Assembly (NCBI GenBank): GCA_030272585.1
Contig: BSYQ01000008.1
Coordinates: 4,960,001-5,024,000 of the forward strand
Reading direction: 5' to 3'
Length of the DNA stretch: 64,000 bases
From: Bryopsis sp. KO-2023
Taxonomy: Eukaryota; Chlorophyta; Ulvophyceae; Bryopsidales; Bryopsidaceae
Translations under genes and position numbers: made by a program
Part shown: positions 11,801 to 21,899 of the stretch, piece by piece
Numbering within the stretch: the first letter of the stretch is position 1
Layout: every line of letters starts with the position of its first letter
Notes under the pieces: generated by a model
Told to the model about the DNA's origin: nothing
The model's database searches: none
Seen by the model: only the letters and a program-made list of their open reading frames with translations

Positions 11801-13520
11801 CCCAACAGATGCCATCAAAGAGGAGAGCCTATGAAGACTGAAGCCAATGAAGATTGAAGATCGAGCCCTCAAGGAGCGCATAAAACGGAGCCCCCGACAG
11901 AGCCCCCGGTGCGTGGGACCCGGTGGGGAGCCCATTCACCGAAAAAAACAAAAACAAAAAACATCCAAGGGGGGAGGGGGAGGGAAAGCGAGTGTTGAGA
12001 ATTTTAGATTAGAATATACTGAAAAAAAAATTGAAAAATTGAAATTATGAGTGAAATTCCAAGGGGGAAAGAGAGGATATTTTTTCTTTGGGTCTTCTTT
12101 GAGCTTCGGGAGAAGAAGTGGAGCTGAGTGAAAATTCCAGAAAAAAAAAGAAGGGATGGATCGACTAGAAGGAATTTTTTTTTTGAACATTCAAGCGTTT
12201 CAAGAAGGACCAAGCAATGGAGTGCTTGACATACGGCCAATAAGGTGAGTTCTGCAAGTTATATCATTATTTCTTCAGTGGTTTATCTTTTCAAACTTTT
12301 TCCGTGTGCTTCCTTTTTCAATGTGTCAATATTTGATTGGCAATCACACATGCATGCATGTTTCGCCCAGATTCTGAGCTCTTTCATTGTACATTCATTA
12401 TACCCTAACAGTGAGAAGGGAAACTGAAGCACCATAGACCTGAATTCTTGCAGGTGTGTCGGCAACTGAGGAACATTTTCAGAAATTGCACATCACAGGA
12501 CTACGAATTTGGTGAAGAGGGGTACCTGGGGTCTTTCTGTGAAGGTACCTTCTATATTGCAGTGCTATTTGTGGTTTGATCGATCAAAAAAGCCCTGCAG
12601 ACCTTGTTGAAAAAACAGCGAAGACTGACTGAACATGTGTATGTGTGTGTTTATTCAAGGAACCTATGAACTTGGATTAGAAAGATGTACAATTTGACTT
12701 AGCTATGAATCCAATGGATGCTGCTGCAGCTTACAAGTAAATCAGGCCCACTGTTTCATTGCCCCCATCAATTGTGGAGCTCAGGTTTCATGGTGTTTCT
12801 GGAGCAAAAAAATCTGGCAGAGTTTTCCATGACAACATGCTCTAAATGCATGCCACTGCCAGAAATTTTGGATGATGGAGGAAGTCTGATGGAAAGTTTA
12901 ACGCAATCCATGCATGAACCTAGCCAAAGGATATATCAAAGGCAGCCATCCACCCCTGATGGTTGCTCACAGAGCATGCATGGAAAGGGTTCCACTTGTA
13001 TTTCCTTCAGGTGAGTGGGTGGGTGGGTGGGTGGATGGGTGAGTGGGTGGGTGGGTGGATGGATGGATGGAATCTTGGGATGATGTCTAACACTCAAATT
13101 CACATGTCCATGCTTTTATTTTCTAATTTTTTAAATTTAATTGGCAAAAAGCAACGGTTCTTATTTACTTTCCAAGAGATGCAAAGTGAAGCACCCCCAT
13201 GACCAGATGGAGCATGGAGTGCAACAAACCAGAATTGTTTTTTTTTCGGTTGAAAAGTTTTGTTTTTTTTCAACCTGCACCCACTGCCTTGTTTTGATAT
13301 CCACACAATTCGCTGCTAAACTTCTTTTATCGTTTGGAAGTCCACCAAATTTTGATTTCTTGAAGTGGCGGTGGGTCTAAAAGCCAGTTTTCTTGTCCCT
13401 GCCCAGCATGGTTCCGTGGTGGCGAGGGCTGCAGCCATTGCCACGACAGCATCCACTACAGTTTACATATCCTTGCAGGGTTGTCGAAACTCTCTGTGCT
13501 GAGGGAGGGAGGTGCACTTA
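8897..13520 (+). CDS. Exon-like segments of an unrecognised multi-exon gene, left part
   Basis: Several short segments are open, bounded by consensus AG and GT, and preceded by T-rich tracts: about 8897-8953 (DSCRQLAFSLQIK), about 9070-9102, 10532-10611 (DSIHISIGRRFAKQNFRVQT), 12454-12544 (RNCTSQDYEFGEEGYLG), 12738-12784 (NQAHCFIAPINCGAQ) and 12973-13010. The pair 12454-12544 and 12738-12784 joins in phase. The peptides look protein-like (Cys-containing, mixed polarity) but match no family that I can name, and I could not link them into one chain. They may belong to one gene running to about 20 kb or to several. The large introns hold the repeat copies listed separately. Confidence 0.35.
11474..11930 (+). 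repeat. ~470-bp dispersed repeat, copy 1 of 3
   Basis: This copy shares with 14,055-14,525 and 16,594-17,105 an opening C-rich block ('ccccctcgccaaatctttta', 'ccagccgaagatgagccatg'), a GT donor-like site, a spacer, a GGGGCAAGGG/CCCTTGCCCC hairpin, an AG acceptor-like 'cccaacag' and a closing block ('cggagcccccgacagagccc'). All three copies have the same orientation. Spliced-exon-like borders inside each copy are notable. This copy is the most diverged in its middle part. Confidence 0.7.
13010..13072 (+). repeat. GGTG/GGAT microsatellite
   Basis: A run of GTGG and GATG tetranucleotides follows an exon-like segment and its donor GTGAGT. It looks like ordinary intronic simple repeat. Confidence 0.8.
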
Positions 13521-14054
13521 ATTGGCAGAAGATGGAGCGATCGGCACAATTCTATTTTTCTTTGGAAGGAGCTGGCTTGGGAAAACCGAATTGGGAGTAA
13601 CTGAATTGGTTCTCTAGGTCCGCGCATCAGGCGTGTGAAAATAAATTCAGAAAAAGAAAGGAAGTTAAAGGAGATAACCATAGGGATGGATGGTGTTTGA
13701 TTTGAGGAGGATTAGGAATTTTATTGGGTTGGTGGCAAGCCGAGGATTCACTCCCCTTTGTTATTGAGTGGAAAAAAAAAGAATGGCCTGCTGGCTTTGT
13801 GAGATATGATACTATGAACCGGGGAAAAAATCCTTTGCAGGTCAAGCATAAAAGTGAAAAAAAAACCATTGAAAAAATGATCCAGAAAAGATGATGAAAC
13901 ATATTGAAGCAAATGTGAACATTTGAGGGATTAGATAGATGGCATTGGGATTGAGGAGGCTTGTCACCACAGGGTGATGCCCCCCTCCCCCCCACCAAGA
14001 AAAAGAAAAAGGGAAAAAGGAAAAAAAAAATTCTAGAAAAATCATTGAAAAAAA

Positions 14055-14525
14055 GGTTTGGGTTTCCGGCGGGGCTTCTCACCAAGGCACCGTCCCACGC
14101 ACCATTTCCCCCCGTCCCAGCCCCCATTAACCCCCTCGCCAAATCTTTTACCCCCACCCCCGTGCCAGCCGAAGATGAGCCATGTAGCCCGGAGCCCTGG
14201 AGCCCTTTCACTGGAAGGCTGCTTTGAGCGCCCTCCACCCACCTCAGCATCATGTGCTTTTGTAAGTTTCTCTCCCGTTTTTCTGCTGCTTTTTCTTGTT
14301 CTCCTTTCTGATTTTTAACAAAACAATCTATTAACGCGTAATGTGTCTACTGGGGCAAGGGGACCACCCCCTTGCCCCCCCCAACAGGTGCCATTGAGGA
14401 TTGCAGCCTACGAAGATTGAAGCCATTGAAGCCCTGAAGGAGCAGCAAGTAAAACGGAGCCCCCGACAGAGCCCCCGGTGCGTGGGACCCGGTGAGAAGT
14501 CTGGGTATGGGTGGGTGGAGCGCCG
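14055..14525 (+). repeat. ~470-bp dispersed repeat, copy 2 of 3
   Basis: It carries the same blocks as copy 1, with the donor-like GTAAGTTTCTCTC and the GGGGCAAGGG...CCCTTGCCCC stem followed by 'cccaacag'. It is extended on the right by 'gtgggtggagcgcc', shared with copy 3. About 260 bp further right, 'atctggaggtcgaggtaagc' matches 'atctggaggtcaaggtaaat' downstream of copy 3, so the homologous unit is larger than the 470-bp core. Confidence 0.75.
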
Positions 14526-14989
14526 GACCCAAAAAAAAAAGAAGGGGGGGGGGGGGGGCAATGATGAAAAAAAAAAGTAAATAGATTATTGTTTTAAGAA
14601 AAGTGAACAAAGAAGGGAACAAAAAAGAAAGAGTCTTAAAGAAAAAAGAAGAGAAAGAAAAAGAGGATGTGAAGAAGATCATTTCTATGGTGATTGAGAT
14701 TGAGAGCTGGGCCTGGAAAAACAGTGGAAGGAAAAAAAAATGTTGATGGATGTTGGATCTGAAGTTGCGCTTTGGAGTGCTCATATCTGGAGGTCGAGGT
14801 AAGCACCGTCAATTCAATCAAAATTTTCAGCATTTTCACTTGTTTTGCAATTTTCTTATCAAGTGCTTGTGGATAGACTTCACATACGTAAGTTTTTCCA
14901 GTTGTGTTTGTCTTGTATTTTGTTCGGGCTTGCATCATCATAGGTTGAAAATACAGCCACGCATTCTTATTATTGATGTTGTGTGTTGA

Positions 14990-15690
14990 TTTTCAGATGG
15001 TATGCACTGGATGGATGGACTTGTTAACAGGAGTTTGAATGCACCAGATCAGCAAAGCAACAAAGTATATCCAGAGGGGTTCATTATCAGTTTCTCGTTC
15101 AATCAATATGATCTGCACCAAGCCTTCTCAAATACTCAAATATCAACAGTCGTTTTCTTATCATATCAAATCATGCCAATGTGCAATGCTGTCAATTCCA
15201 AGTTTTCAACGTCAATCTCTATTTTCTTTCCTATTTTTTTCAAAGGACATTAGAAATCAAGAGTTCTTCACGGTCTCTTCCTCCAGCTGGCAACTACGTT
15301 TCTCGACTCCAGCTCTATCAATGTTCGTCGTTTCTTTCTCCTCCGTGGTTTCACAGTTTTTCTGAAAATATGCATTTATGCTTTCAACATTGGATGTTAT
15401 TTGATCCATACTCAACCAAAGGCTTCTCTGGCCTTTGTCAAGAAATCATAAATTCTTTAAGCTTCCCCTCATGTCAAGAGAAAATCCTGCTGCTGGATTT
15501 TCAGAGAGTTTGTCCTTCTCAATCTCAATGTTAAACAAATGGGAAAAAAAATAAACTTGTTTCTTTGTGCAAGCATCCCTATCAAGAGTTTGTTTATTTT
15601 TTATTTTAAATTGCCTGGGAATCTGCAACCTGGAGAAGTCAGTCAAAAATGGAGTTTCGTCCCAGGAGGGATTTTATCGTTAGAAGGTGA
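14990..15690 (+). CDS. Exon-like segments of an unrecognised gene, middle part
   Basis: After AG at 14,997 an open segment reads GMHWMDGLVNRSLNAPDQQS and stays open for some 80 codons. A second, starting at about 15,246, contains SSRSLPPAGNYVSRLQLYQC and continues to a stop near 15,534. A third, about 15,605-15,686, reads PGNLQPGEVSQKWSFVPGG and ends at a GT donor. The segment at 17,590 after repeat copy 3 has a similar HW motif (TDVHWPSLV against GMHWMDGLV), which suggests a duplicated exon. The product is unknown. Confidence 0.3.
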
Positions 15691-16593
15691 GACTTGGTTC
15701 TGTCTCAAATTTTTTAAAACCTTAATTTAATGATCGCGAACTTGACCAGGAAAAAGTATCTATTTTTCCGTCCGTCCATCCTTGGAAATTTCTTTGATGT
15801 TTCTGCTTTGATATTTTTTTAAATTACTTTCGAGCCATCATGTGGACTGTCATGTTTTTTCCTGCATTTGAAATGAAATAATCGATCATCTCCTGAAATC
15901 AGGCCTTCTCCAATTTTTCAGTTGTTTCTGTAGGGCTGCTACTGCCTTGATCGGTAACAGGCCGTGGTCAAATTTATGGAGGGTGGATTCATTGGAAGGA
16001 ATTTTCCCTGGGGCTAGGGAAATAGTCAGACATCTATCCCAGAAGGGGAAAATTAACAGCAAAAAGAAGAATAGACATAAGTGATTGGGTATATTTCTGG
16101 AAGGATTCGGGAGGGGAGGAAAGAAAAGAAGAATAAAAATGACAAAGATTTCCATTTTTGAAAAAAAAAAAATTAGTGAATGATAGTGTGAATTGGATGC
16201 GATTATCTGGAGAAAAAAAATAAAATTGAATAAATGTTTGGATTTTGGCCAAGACACGTGCGATGATTCACTCCCCACAATTTTGAAGGAAAACAAAATT
16301 GGAATGGTAGATTTCTTTCGCTTTTTGGTTAGAAGAGGATCGGATATGAGAAGAAAAAAAAATGCTCACCACCAGAGTCAACCCGGAAAAAAAAAATATT
16401 GCTAGGATGAAAATAGGTGAGGATCAAGAATAAACTCAAAAAGAAAAGGGGATTAGATCAAACGCTTGTTTCTTTGTGAGGGTTGAGGAGCGCGTGTCTT
16501 AGGTTCAGCCCCCCCCCCCTGTTTGTTTATGGGAAAGAAAATGAATAAGATAGATGTTTTCAATTGAAAGAAAAGGTAGAAAGAAAAACAAAA

Positions 16594-17105
16594 GGTTTGG
16601 GTTTCTGGCGGGGCTTCTCACCATGGCACCGTCCCATGCACCAGTTCCCCCCGTCCCAGCCCCATTAACCCCCTCGCCAAATCTTTTACCCCCATCCCCG
16701 TGCCAGCCGAAGATGAGCCATGCAGCCCCGGAGCCCTGGAGCCCTTTCACTGGGAGGCCGCTTCGAGCGCCTTCCACCCACCTTGACTCATGTTCTATGG
16801 TAAGTTTCTCTCCTGTTTTTCTGTTGCTCTTTCTTGTTCTCGTTTTTGATTTTGAACACAACAGACTATTGACGCATTATGTGTCTACTGGGGCAAGGGG
16901 TTTATCCACCTCCTTGCCCCACCCAACAGGTGCCATCGAAGTTTGCAGCCATTGAAGCCATTGAAGCCATTGAAGCCATTGAAGCCATTGAAGCCATTGA
17001 AGCCACTGAAGCCCTCAAGGAGCAGCAAGTAAAACGGAGCCCCCGACAGAGCCCCCGGTGCGTGGGACCCGGTGGGAAGTCTGGGTAGGGGTGGGTGGAG
17101 CGCCA
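16594..17105 (+). repeat. ~470-bp dispersed repeat, copy 3 of 3, with 9-bp expansion
   Basis: It has the same architecture as copies 1 and 2. This copy differs by an internal tandem array of the 9-mer cattgaagc, about seven units at 16,949-17,012, where the other copies have one or two. The array is in frame with itself (Ile-Glu-Ala repeats), but no protein is supported. Replication slippage explains it. Confidence 0.75.
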
Positions 17106-17584
17106 GAAACCTTTGTAGTGAGAAAAAAAGGGTCAGGTGTTTAGAGAGGGGGGGGGGGGGTAAAAGAAAACGAAAGAAGAAAACAGTAGGTTAAGAAAAA
17201 TAGGAAAAGAGATAAGATAGGGAGTGTAAGAAAAACATCCGAAAATCTGTGGGGAAGAAAAAGAATTTAGCGAAGGACATGGAGCGAGATTGTGGAGATC
17301 TGCAAAGGGTGTGGTTCGAAAAAAAATCCATTGAACTGTATTGTGAAGAGAAATAAATTTTCGAAGCAAGGCAAGCACATCTGGAGGTCAAGGTAAATGA
17401 GCAAACGATTTTGTGTTATTTCTTTTTCTGTTTTTTGCTGCTCATCTTTTTAAATGGGCTCATGTTCAGATTCAGGTTTTTTGTGTGCTTTGCCATTCAG
17501 TGATGGCAATGTTTCAATTTTCAGGACTTGAGGTTTCATGGTCCGCCAATTTTTGCCCAGGCCAGTTGAGATTTAATGCATTTT

Positions 17585-20015
17585 GATTTTCATAGGTTTC
17601 TGCAGCAAAGAAGATTGCTTACCGCAGGGGACAGATGTGCATTGGCCATCCCTTGTATCAGCTCATATCAGCTGCTGTTTTTTGGATAAATCAAGCAAGT
17701 GTCAATAAAGCAGAGCCGAAAAACAACCCATCAGGGATGGACATATTGCCTTCAGTAGAGAATCAACAAAACGGAAGAAAAGCACAAGCAAGCATTGCTT
17801 AAAAATCAAGAATAAATCGGAGGTAAAATTTTGAAATGGGTTCATGTTCAAGTCAGCCTGTGTGTGCATTTGAATTCCACTGATCTTTTGAAAATTGAAT
17901 CATTTTCTCTTTTTTTTACAGATTTCCACCCTTTTGATAAAAAGGAGACGGTCCAGGAGCAATTCCAGGCCCCAAAAACTTCGCTACAAACAGCATACTA
18001 TTTGAAGGTTATTATCGCTTTGGTTTTCGATTCTCTCCAATTGTGAGTATCAGCCAAAAAATCAACTGCCTTGTTTCTGGCAAAGCAAGCAATGGAATTC
18101 TGTCAATGCGATGTGCATACATGCCCGTTTCAAGAAACTTTTCGATTTGCCTTTCGACGTGGCGATTTTCCTTTTTTTTCGCTCAGTCAACCCCATTCAA
18201 GTTCATTTCATCAACACCCAAGTGTTTTTCGGAACCCGACAAAAATGAGCAATCATAGTTCACTCCATAGTCCGGACTTGCACAGTGTGCAATGCACACC
18301 CACATTCTCTTCTCATCCTCTCAACTTTTTTTAACAGAAGAACTTTCAAATTCTCAGGCCAATTAATGCCTTTTTGGGGGGTAATGTATTTAAGCCCGAT
18401 AATAACCCTGGAATTCATTTTTACACGCCTTTTGTACATCGGCGGAATTTTGAGGTCCGATCCCCACTCGGACTGTTCGTATATTGTTGGACCGATGGAA
18501 ACTTCTGAAACCCCTTCGATTCAATCTACCAAATATCCGATAGCTATCTCACAGCAAGTTTGTTGTCCAATCAATCATGCACCCTGGCAGGCCAAACCAG
18601 CATACCTGACAAAAAAGTTATCCACTGAAATTCAACTATATTTGTTCAATTGAAGAAGGATATTAAAATTATTTGTTTTCCAAGAGAGATCTTCTTTTAA
18701 AGATCAACCGAGTTTTCTGGACTGTACTATTTGGTAATCGATGCACTTTTCGATGCAACCTTCCAATTTACTCTGAGCAAAGTTGCTTTTCAAGCTATTG
18801 TTGCTGACACTGACCCAAATCAGTCTGAAACACAGCTCATTCGCACACAGCGAGTGTTTTTTCAAAAAAAAAATTCTTGGGCAGGCTGGGATGCTCTTCC
18901 ACAATGGAATGTATGCCTCCTATAAATTCAAAAATGGAGCCAAGTGTTTCCTCTCCACAAGATTGCAGGTGAGCAACGAAGAATGGGTAGGAGTATATGA
19001 AAACCCGAAAGCAAGGAAAGGGGGATTCACGGCCACTTGATAACATGTCAACTTTTCTTGCTATGGGGGATGAGAACCCAGAAAGATTGCATTGTTTGTT
19101 CAGTTATGGTGAAGAAGGATTTGGTGGCTTTGCTGTATTTTCCAGGATGATGTCAAGATGTGCCAGGGATGGTGTCTTAAGCTTCATGGCCCATGCAATC
19201 AGGTGCCATATGGTGGATATGCTGAGGTCCATTCTGGAGCAAACCAAGAAATCGAGCATGGAGGAGATAGAGAAGGCAAATGGTGTCATCTTTTTCGGTG
19301 TTCTTTTCTCATTTTTGATAATGCATCTGTTTGTTTCTTTTGTGATTTTTTTTTGGAAGAAGAGTAAGGATGGGTGAATATGGGAGATAATACGTTACTG
19401 TCACTGGTTTGTTTGGAAGAGTGCAAGGAAAATGTCAAAATTTAAAAAAATTAGTTGAGACAAAAGGACAGGGCAATTCTTTTTGGTCGATAATTCAAAA
19501 GTTTCTATGCTTTGCCAAAATAAACACCCAAGTATATCCTGTTTCAGAGTATCAACTGACCTTTCAGTTGCCTCGATCTGGTGTCATTAATTTTATTGAA
19601 TTGATGGAATCTTTGCACACCAAGGTACATGCATATTTTTGTCGTGACTGATAATAAACTATTGAAAACTATTATGCCAGACAGCAAGCTCCACTTCATT
19701 TCTTAAAATATGCAAGTGATACTTTACAAAAACTTCACATTTGTAGCTATCTTTCGGGAAAAAATTTTGGGTGATGCATTTCTTTCAAGATATGGTGGGG
19801 CCGGGGTGAGTGGGTGACTTAATGGATAAAGTCCAGCACATTACGCTGCCAATTCCGGAAAGAAATCTCAGGGGATTCAGTGATGATGCACCAAAGAAAA
19901 TCAGAACGAGAGTGAAAACCAGGGAAAATGAAAATTCTCTCCTACTCCTCGTTTTTCTTTCTTCTAAATGGATTTTTTTATTGGGGACAGAGCATCAAAA
20001 ACAAAATAAATAAAC
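17585..20015 (+). CDS. Exon-like segments of an unrecognised gene, right part
   Basis: The best segments are 17922-18007 (KKETVQEQFQAPKTSLQ), 18338-18508 ending in TGA (PINAFLGGNVFKPDNNPGIH), 18885-18968 (MLFHNGMYASYKFKNGAKCF), 19146-19202 (DDVKMCQGWCLKLHGPCNQ), 19548-19624 (FQLPRSGVINFIELMESLHT) and an open stretch around 19,825-19,960 (HITLPIPERNLRGFSDDA). Each has AG before it, GT after it or a stop, and codon-like composition. Since 18338-18508 has a stop in the most protein-like frame, at least two transcripts or a wrong frame choice are implied. The Cys-containing pieces suggest an extracellular protein, but no family is recognised. Confidence 0.35.
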
Positions 20016-20773
20016 GGTTTTGGTTTTTGCAATCTAATATATGAAGCCATTGATTTTTCCACGCCACACCGCGCGTGCTGGGCAACCATAAACCTCAACA
20101 ATTTTCTCAGGGTGGAATTTGCCCAATTGGGGCACTGTTGTATTTTTTAGCAGATGTGGGGGCTTTGAAAAAATAATTTAGTAGTGCAAATGGGTGCCTG
20201 ACTCAGGGATATTTTTTGTATCCACCACTTGATGGGGATAAAATCCCCCCCCCCCAGAAAAAAAACCATGATGACAGAAAATCTGAAAAAGAAAAAATAT
20301 CATTACAACATCCATCCCCACTGATGGTGCTGCCACATAACCCAAACAAGACACACTGCAAACAGAGCAAATAAAAAAAATCAACCCTTCCCCATTTTTT
20401 TCTGAAAATAAAAAACGCAAGTATAATCATCATGATCGGGAAAATGATCAGATGTCTGAAGGACCCGCTGAAGGTGGTGGAGGCGTGAAGGGAGCGTCCG
20501 GACTGACGGCAGCCTGGGAGCTGGCCGAAGACGCGAATGATGGGGGGACAACGGCCCTGTACAGTCCAAACACGAAGGTCGAAACACGTGTCAACAGCAA
20601 TAACGAAAATAGCTCGCCAGAAACTGAATCCCCGACATCCCCTTCGCAGTCACACTTAAAAAAAGCAAGCAGAGTGCAAGGCGAGCAGAACAGCTTTCAG
20701 AGAGTCGCCTTTTGTCGAACGAAGAGAAACATCGAACAGCTGGCAAGACTGGAAGAGTGTCGAAGGAAGGAAA

Positions 20774-21397
20774 TCACCTCTGCTCCTCGGTTCCGAGCAG
20801 CCAGTCCGTCTCGTCGTCGTCCTCATGATAAGGAAGCGGAAAACAGCACGCTGCCGACAACCATATTCGAAGCTTGGAGGGGGTTCTCTTCCTCTTTTTG
20901 GGACTAGGGGTTGGTTTTGCACGGAGGAACCTCTCGACGCGCTCGGTGAATGCGTTCACCAGGGTTCTCGTGGAGGAGAATTCGGCCTGGAGGCGGTGAA
21001 AACGCCCTTCAAGCGTCCTTATTTCGTGTTTAATAAGGCACGCTTCCGCTCCAGGGTCTGCAAGGATAAACAGAAAGTCGACACATCCGTCAAATCTTTT
21101 CCGATATATGTGTTCGAGACGTTGTCGAACGCCGCAACCAGTGGAACGGGACTCCAGAAACTTACTGAGTGGTTGTCGAGGCATTTTTCTTTGCGAAGGC
21201 ACCAGGAAAAAACTGGAAAGTAGAAAGAAAGGCTTCGATACGTTTGAACCTTTCGGATATTTCCGTGCACGCAGCCTGTTTTGTCGGCAAGAATATGTGT
21301 GGTTGTGCGGTACACTGTACTGCTTCACATATCCTTCCCGTAACACTCTTCCTATGACTGACCCTCGCGACGGGGAACCTCCTGCCGCATTAGTCAT
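20774..21397 (-). CDS. Possible nuclear coiled-coil protein with basic NLS
   Basis: The minus strand is open for 207 codons in a GC-richer island. The C-terminal half has a heptad-like stretch (HEIRTLEGRFHRLQAEFSST, then VNAFTERVERFL) followed by PTPSPKKRKRTPSK, a classic nuclear localisation pattern, and an acidic patch DEDDDET-like near the end. A GTAAGT donor and a CCTTGCAG acceptor lie inside the frame (about 21,170 and 21,066), and splicing would keep the same frame, so an intron is possible. The plus strand is also open (20452-20907, 151 codons) but shows no motif. No family recognised. Confidence 0.35.
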   Translation of the reverse strand: MTNAAGGSPSRGSVIGRVLREGYVKQYSVPHNHTYSCRQNRLRARKYPKGSNVSKPFFLLSSFFLVPSQRKMPRQPLSKFLESRSTGCGVRQRLEHIYRKRFDGCVDFLFILADPGAEACLIKHEIRTLEGRFHRLQAEFSSTRTLVNAFTERVERFLRAKPTPSPKKRKRTPSKLRIWLSAACCFPLPYHEDDDETDWLLGTEEQR

Positions 21398-21899
21398 TCC
21401 TTGTTAACAGTTTTACTGGAGAAGGGGGACAAGGAACTCAAAACAGTCTTAAAGTCGGGACAACGAAGAGGATTGTTTCAACTGAGGGAAAGCAAGCTGA
21501 AATGTGAACGATTCTCTGAACGATTGGGGTGGAACAAAACAGGATTGCTAACACACCAGGTTACATTCTACAAGCATTACTTGGCAGATGACACTTTTCT
21601 TATTTCATTCTCTGTTTTTATATTTTATTATTTATATTTTATTTCATTGACTGTTCAGTGATTGGACAGAATTCTTCCTTATATATGAGAGCATTCCTAC
21701 ACCCCTAAATCAGTTCATGAAGAGGGTTCCAGCAAAGCACAAGTGGTGCAACATCTCAGAGGAGGATATTAGAGCATCAAAATCAACAAACAATATTTAC
21801 ATTCTTGGCACCAGCCCACAACCATTCAAATTCCACAGTCGAGTGCGAGTGACAAGTCAAAACACAACCGACAGAAAATACTTCTTAAGCAAATGGGAG

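Noticed and set aside
13627-14253. 208-codon minus-strand frame as a gene
   Set aside because: Half of it is the antisense of repeat copy 2 and the rest is Phe-rich from T runs.
20452-20907. 151-codon plus-strand frame opposite the NLS-bearing minus frame
   Set aside because: It has no recognisable motif, and the minus strand shows heptads and a clear NLS.
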